NCBI GenBank assembly: GCA_963696495.1
Contig: CAVOKJ010000007.1
Coordinates: forward strand, 1-64,000
Origin: Bog-756 sp963696495
Lineage (GTDB): Bacteria; Actinomycetota; Acidimicrobiia; Acidimicrobiales; RAAP-2
Direction of reading: 5' to 3'
Length of the DNA: 64,000 bases
Both the position numbers and the translations under genes were made by a program. Within the stretch, counting starts at the first letter, position 1. Each line of letters begins with the position of its first letter. Positions 61,802-64,000 of the stretch are shown piece after piece. The notes beneath the pieces are model-generated. The model did not search any database, was not told where the DNA came from, and worked only from the letters and a program-made list of their open reading frames with translations.

Positions 61802-62548
61802 GTGGCACCACTCAGACTGAAGTTGATGGGAACCGTGGCGGGCGCCCTCCTCGCGGTCGTGCTCTTCTCGGTGGCAACATCAGGGGAGGCGGCGGCGGCG
61901 GCGCCTCCGGGACCGCCCACCGCCGTTCGGGCGACCGCGGTCGCCGGCGAGTCCGGAGTCACCGTCTCGTGGGGGGCGCCGGTCTCCGACGGCGGTTCAC
62001 CGGTTCTGTACTACTCGGCCTCCAACTACGCCGGAAATTACAACTGCGTTTCGAAGACACCGGGCGCAGGTTCCTGCCACATCGCCGGGATCAGAATCGG
62101 AGCGGTCAGGCCCTCGATCCGGGTGCGAGCAGTCAATTCGGCCGGCCGTGGACCGATAGCGGTCGTCTTCCCGGTCGTCAGCCAGCCGGACCCGGCCAAC
62201 GGCACTGCCTCCACGGCGAGCTCGTCAGGAACGGGTGCGGCCGGAGCGGACCCGGGCTCTCCCGCCGCCGCCTCCGCTCCGGCCTCGTCGGCCTCCTCGG
62301 CCTCGGGCCCCGGCGCTTCGAGCAGTGATCCGGCGTCCAGCTCCGGCGCCCCGGCGACACTGCCGTTCTCCGGTGCCGACGTGCAGCAGCTCTTCCTCGT
62401 GGGCATGGGCCTGGTCCTCGGCGGACTGCTCATCCTCAGCCCGCTCGGCCGGCGCCGCAAGGCACCGGTCTACCGCTCACTCACCACTGAGGTCGCCGCG
62501 TGGCCGGCGTGGCCGGCCGCTCGCTCCGAGGCCCCCACCCTCCACTGA
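61802..62548 (+). CDS. FN3-domain surface protein with LPxTG-like anchor
   Basis: 248 residues from a GTG at 61802. A signal peptide (VAGALLAVVLFSVATSG) ends near AAAA. One fibronectin type III domain (about 38-125, with GVTVSWGAP, then VRAVNSAGRGP) is followed by a ~60-residue Ser/Ala/Gly/Pro stalk. A sorting-type tail ends the protein: LPFSG, a hydrophobic helix (LFLVGMGLVLGGLLIL) and RRRK. LPFSG differs from the canonical LPxTG only by Ser at the fourth position, so sortase attachment to the wall is plausible. No sortase is visible here. Retention as a membrane anchor is the alternative. Confidence 0.75.
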   Translation: MAPLRLKLMGTVAGALLAVVLFSVATSGEAAAAAPPGPPTAVRATAVAGESGVTVSWGAPVSDGGSPVLYYSASNYAGNYNCVSKTPGAGSCHIAGIRIGAVRPSIRVRAVNSAGRGPIAVVFPVVSQPDPANGTASTASSSGTGAAGADPGSPAAASAPASSASSASGPGASSSDPASSSGAPATLPFSGADVQQLFLVGMGLVLGGLLILSPLGRRRKAPVYRSLTTEVAAWPAWPAARSEAPTLH

Positions 62549-62730
62549 CGTCATCGCCGGGGCCATGCCGGGGCCATCGAAGGTCAGGCGTCCCGCCGTT
62601 CGATCGATGGCTCCGACGGCGCCGCGTCGGCCTGGCAGCAGCGCCGGAGCCCCTTGAGTACCGTTGAGGCGGCGCCGGCGCCATCGGCCATGGCCCGATC
62701 GCCGGGGAGACTTCGGCGACGGGAGGGACC

Positions 62731-64000
62731 ATGGATCGGCGGCCTCGTGAGATCGTCCGGAACCGCTGGGGCGCGCTCCCAGCCGTCGCCGTCTGCCTGG
62801 CAGTCGTGGCCGGTCTGCTGACCGCCTGCTCCTCGACCAATTCGGCGACCAGCACGGCGAGCGACTCGTCCACACCACCGATCCCGGGCTCCGCCTTCCA
62901 GGATCACACCGGGGTGACACCGACGTCGGTGACCATCGGCAACGTGACGACCCTGTTGGCCGGCCTGTTCACCGGCGCCCTGGTCGGCACCAAGGCCTAC
63001 GCCGCCTATGTGAACTCGCAGGGAGGGGTCGACGGCCGAAAGATCGTGGTGTCGAGCTCCGACGATCAATTCCAGGGTGCACTCAACAAGGGCGAGGTTC
63101 ACGGCGTCGTCCAGAACGACTTCGCCAGCGTGGGCGGACTCTCACTCGAGGACAGCTTCAGCGAGCCGGAGATCGCCGCCGATCCGGGTTTCCCCGACGT
63201 CACCGCATCGCTCGACCCGGCAACGGAGAAGCTCCCGAACAACTTCAGCCCGATCCCGGCCTCGAACGGATGGCCGACGGGCCCGCTCCTCTACTTCAAG
63301 CAGAAGTACCCGACCCGGATCGCCCACACCGCCACGATCATCGCCAACCTGCCGTCGACGGAGACGACCTGGGACAACGAGAAGAAGGCCATGCAACATC
63401 TGGGCTACACCGTGCTCTACGACCCGGCCCTGCCCCCGACGACGACGGACTTTACGGCGCAGGTGGTGGCCATGAAGAACGCCGGCGTGCAGATCCTCTT
63501 CCTCGAGCAGGAGCCCCAGAACTATGCGTCCGCCATCTTCCGGGACCTCTCCCAGCAGGACTTCCATCCGGTGGTGGTTCTGGGCGCCCCCTCCTACAAC
63601 TCCCAGCTCATCGACAACGCCGGTGGACCAGGCGCCGTCGACGGGGCCTACCTGGAGCAGGTGGCCTCGCTCTACCTGGGCGAGGACGCGGACCAGATCC
63701 CGACGATCACCACGTTCAACACCTGGGTCCACCGGGTCTCGCCGGGGTTCACCCCCGACTTCTTCACGTTGACCGGCTGGCTGTGCGGCCAACTGTTCGT
63801 CGACGCGCTGCGCAACGCCGGCACGGATCCGAGCCGGGGATCGCTCCTCCAGGCCCTGCGAAAGATCACCTCGTTCCACAGTGGGAACCTCATTCCGGTG
63901 AGCGACCCGGCCGGCAAGGTACCGGTCACCTGCTACCTGCTGGGCCAGGTGACCGACGGCAGGTTCCAGCGGCTCGACGACCCACCGGTGACCGGATCCA
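62731..64000 (+). CDS. ABC transporter substrate-binding lipoprotein (Leu/Ile/Val type), cut by edge
   Basis: The ATG at 62731 has GGGAGGG directly upstream; 423 codons are visible and the end lies outside. The signal peptide ends in the lipobox LTAC (Cys33). The mature part is a type I periplasmic-binding fold, with VTIGNVTTLLAGLFTGALVG, AAYVNSQGGVDGRKIVV and FASVGGLSLEDS at the start of the two lobes. Such lipoproteins capture amino acids or other small molecules for an ABC importer, whose other genes would lie to the right. The ligand cannot be told from sequence. Confidence 0.85.
   Translation, partial: MDRRPREIVRNRWGALPAVAVCLAVVAGLLTACSSTNSATSTASDSSTPPIPGSAFQDHTGVTPTSVTIGNVTTLLAGLFTGALVGTKAYAAYVNSQGGVDGRKIVVSSSDDQFQGALNKGEVHGVVQNDFASVGGLSLEDSFSEPEIAADPGFPDVTASLDPATEKLPNNFSPIPASNGWPTGPLLYFKQKYPTRIAHTATIIANLPSTETTWDNEKKAMQHLGYTVLYDPALPPTTTDFTAQVVAMKNAGVQILFLEQEPQNYASAIFRDLSQQDFHPVVVLGAPSYNSQLIDNAGGPGAVDGAYLEQVASLYLGEDADQIPTITTFNTWVHRVSPGFTPDFFTLTGWLCGQLFVDALRNAGTDPSRGSLLQALRKITSFHSGNLIPVSDPAGKVPVTCYLLGQVTDGRFQRLDDPPVTGS

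Noticed and set aside
1..64000. tRNA, rRNA and riboswitch genes
   Set aside because: Scanning the gaps by eye showed no cloverleaf-like sequence, rRNA core sequences or recognisable riboswitch cores. A covariance-model search would be needed for certainty.

Overview
The window is high-GC actinobacterial DNA. GTG starts, purine-rich ribosome-binding sites, chains of 4-nt gene overlaps and the GYWLVA-DGGVFSYGDA repeat family point to an uncultured or poorly known member of the Acidimicrobiia. That placement is an inference from protein style, because there is no rRNA, tRNA or CRISPR array in the window. Base composition is mosaic. Hand-counted 60-nt samples give 57% G+C (1081-1140) and 50% (4681-4740) on the left, against 80% at 22501-22560.

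1-14 kb is a lower-GC, IS-rich block. It holds a partial IS481-type transposase at the left edge, a set of surface-glycan genes, and a stack of mobile elements at 8.6-12.5 kb. The glycan genes are a polytopic membrane protein, an Fe-S-containing GMC-type oxidoreductase, an NAD-dependent epimerase, a GT2 glycosyltransferase and a GH16 glycanase. The stack contains an IS481 tail, an IS110 tail, a complete IS1182-type element, a complete IS630-type element and an IS30 head. The IS630 copy is flanked by halves of two different transposases, which indicates recombination or deletion.

14-26 kb is the most interesting part. Five genes are joined by four consecutive 4-nt overlaps: a double GT2 glycosyltransferase, a signal-less CE4 deacetylase, a polysaccharide flippase, a large GT-C-like membrane protein and a 1371-residue NRPS-like enzyme. 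The NRPS-like enzyme has a partial C domain, then A, PCP, a Cys-type TE and a GNAT domain. A convergent Sfp-type phosphopantetheinyl transferase follows. I infer a lipid-linked glycan that is deacetylated, decorated with an activated amino acid and/or acetyl group in the cytoplasm, then flipped outward. The GT2 and membrane-protein components each have a homologue in the low-GC block.

26-32 kb carries a membrane protein, a 50-residue small gene, an arsenic module (arsI, aqpS-like aquaporin, arsC, SnoaL-like protein, with divergent arsR) and a chrA-type transporter. 32-46 kb is envelope and accessory genes: a FN3/DGG-repeat protein, a YfhO-like membrane protein, a proline-rich repeat protein, several proteins with WW-x-A-x-D-x-KWYPP motifs, DUF302, DUF1918 and VOC proteins, a kinase-like APH protein, a WS/DGAT acyltransferase and a seven-repeat Cys-rich lipoprotein.

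46.6-51.5 kb is a cellulose-like glucan locus: a GT39-like protein, a BcsA-like synthase without PilZ, an acidic single-TM protein and a GH8 lipoprotein, followed by a kelch/DGG-repeat secreted protein. 53-64 kb holds a class III cyclase/AAA regulator with an apparent 1-nt frameshift near its end, a secreted protein of unknown function, an alpha/beta hydrolase, a PAP2 phosphatase, a GT-C glycosyltransferase, an LPFSG-tailed FN3 protein, and an ABC-type substrate-binding lipoprotein cut by the right edge.
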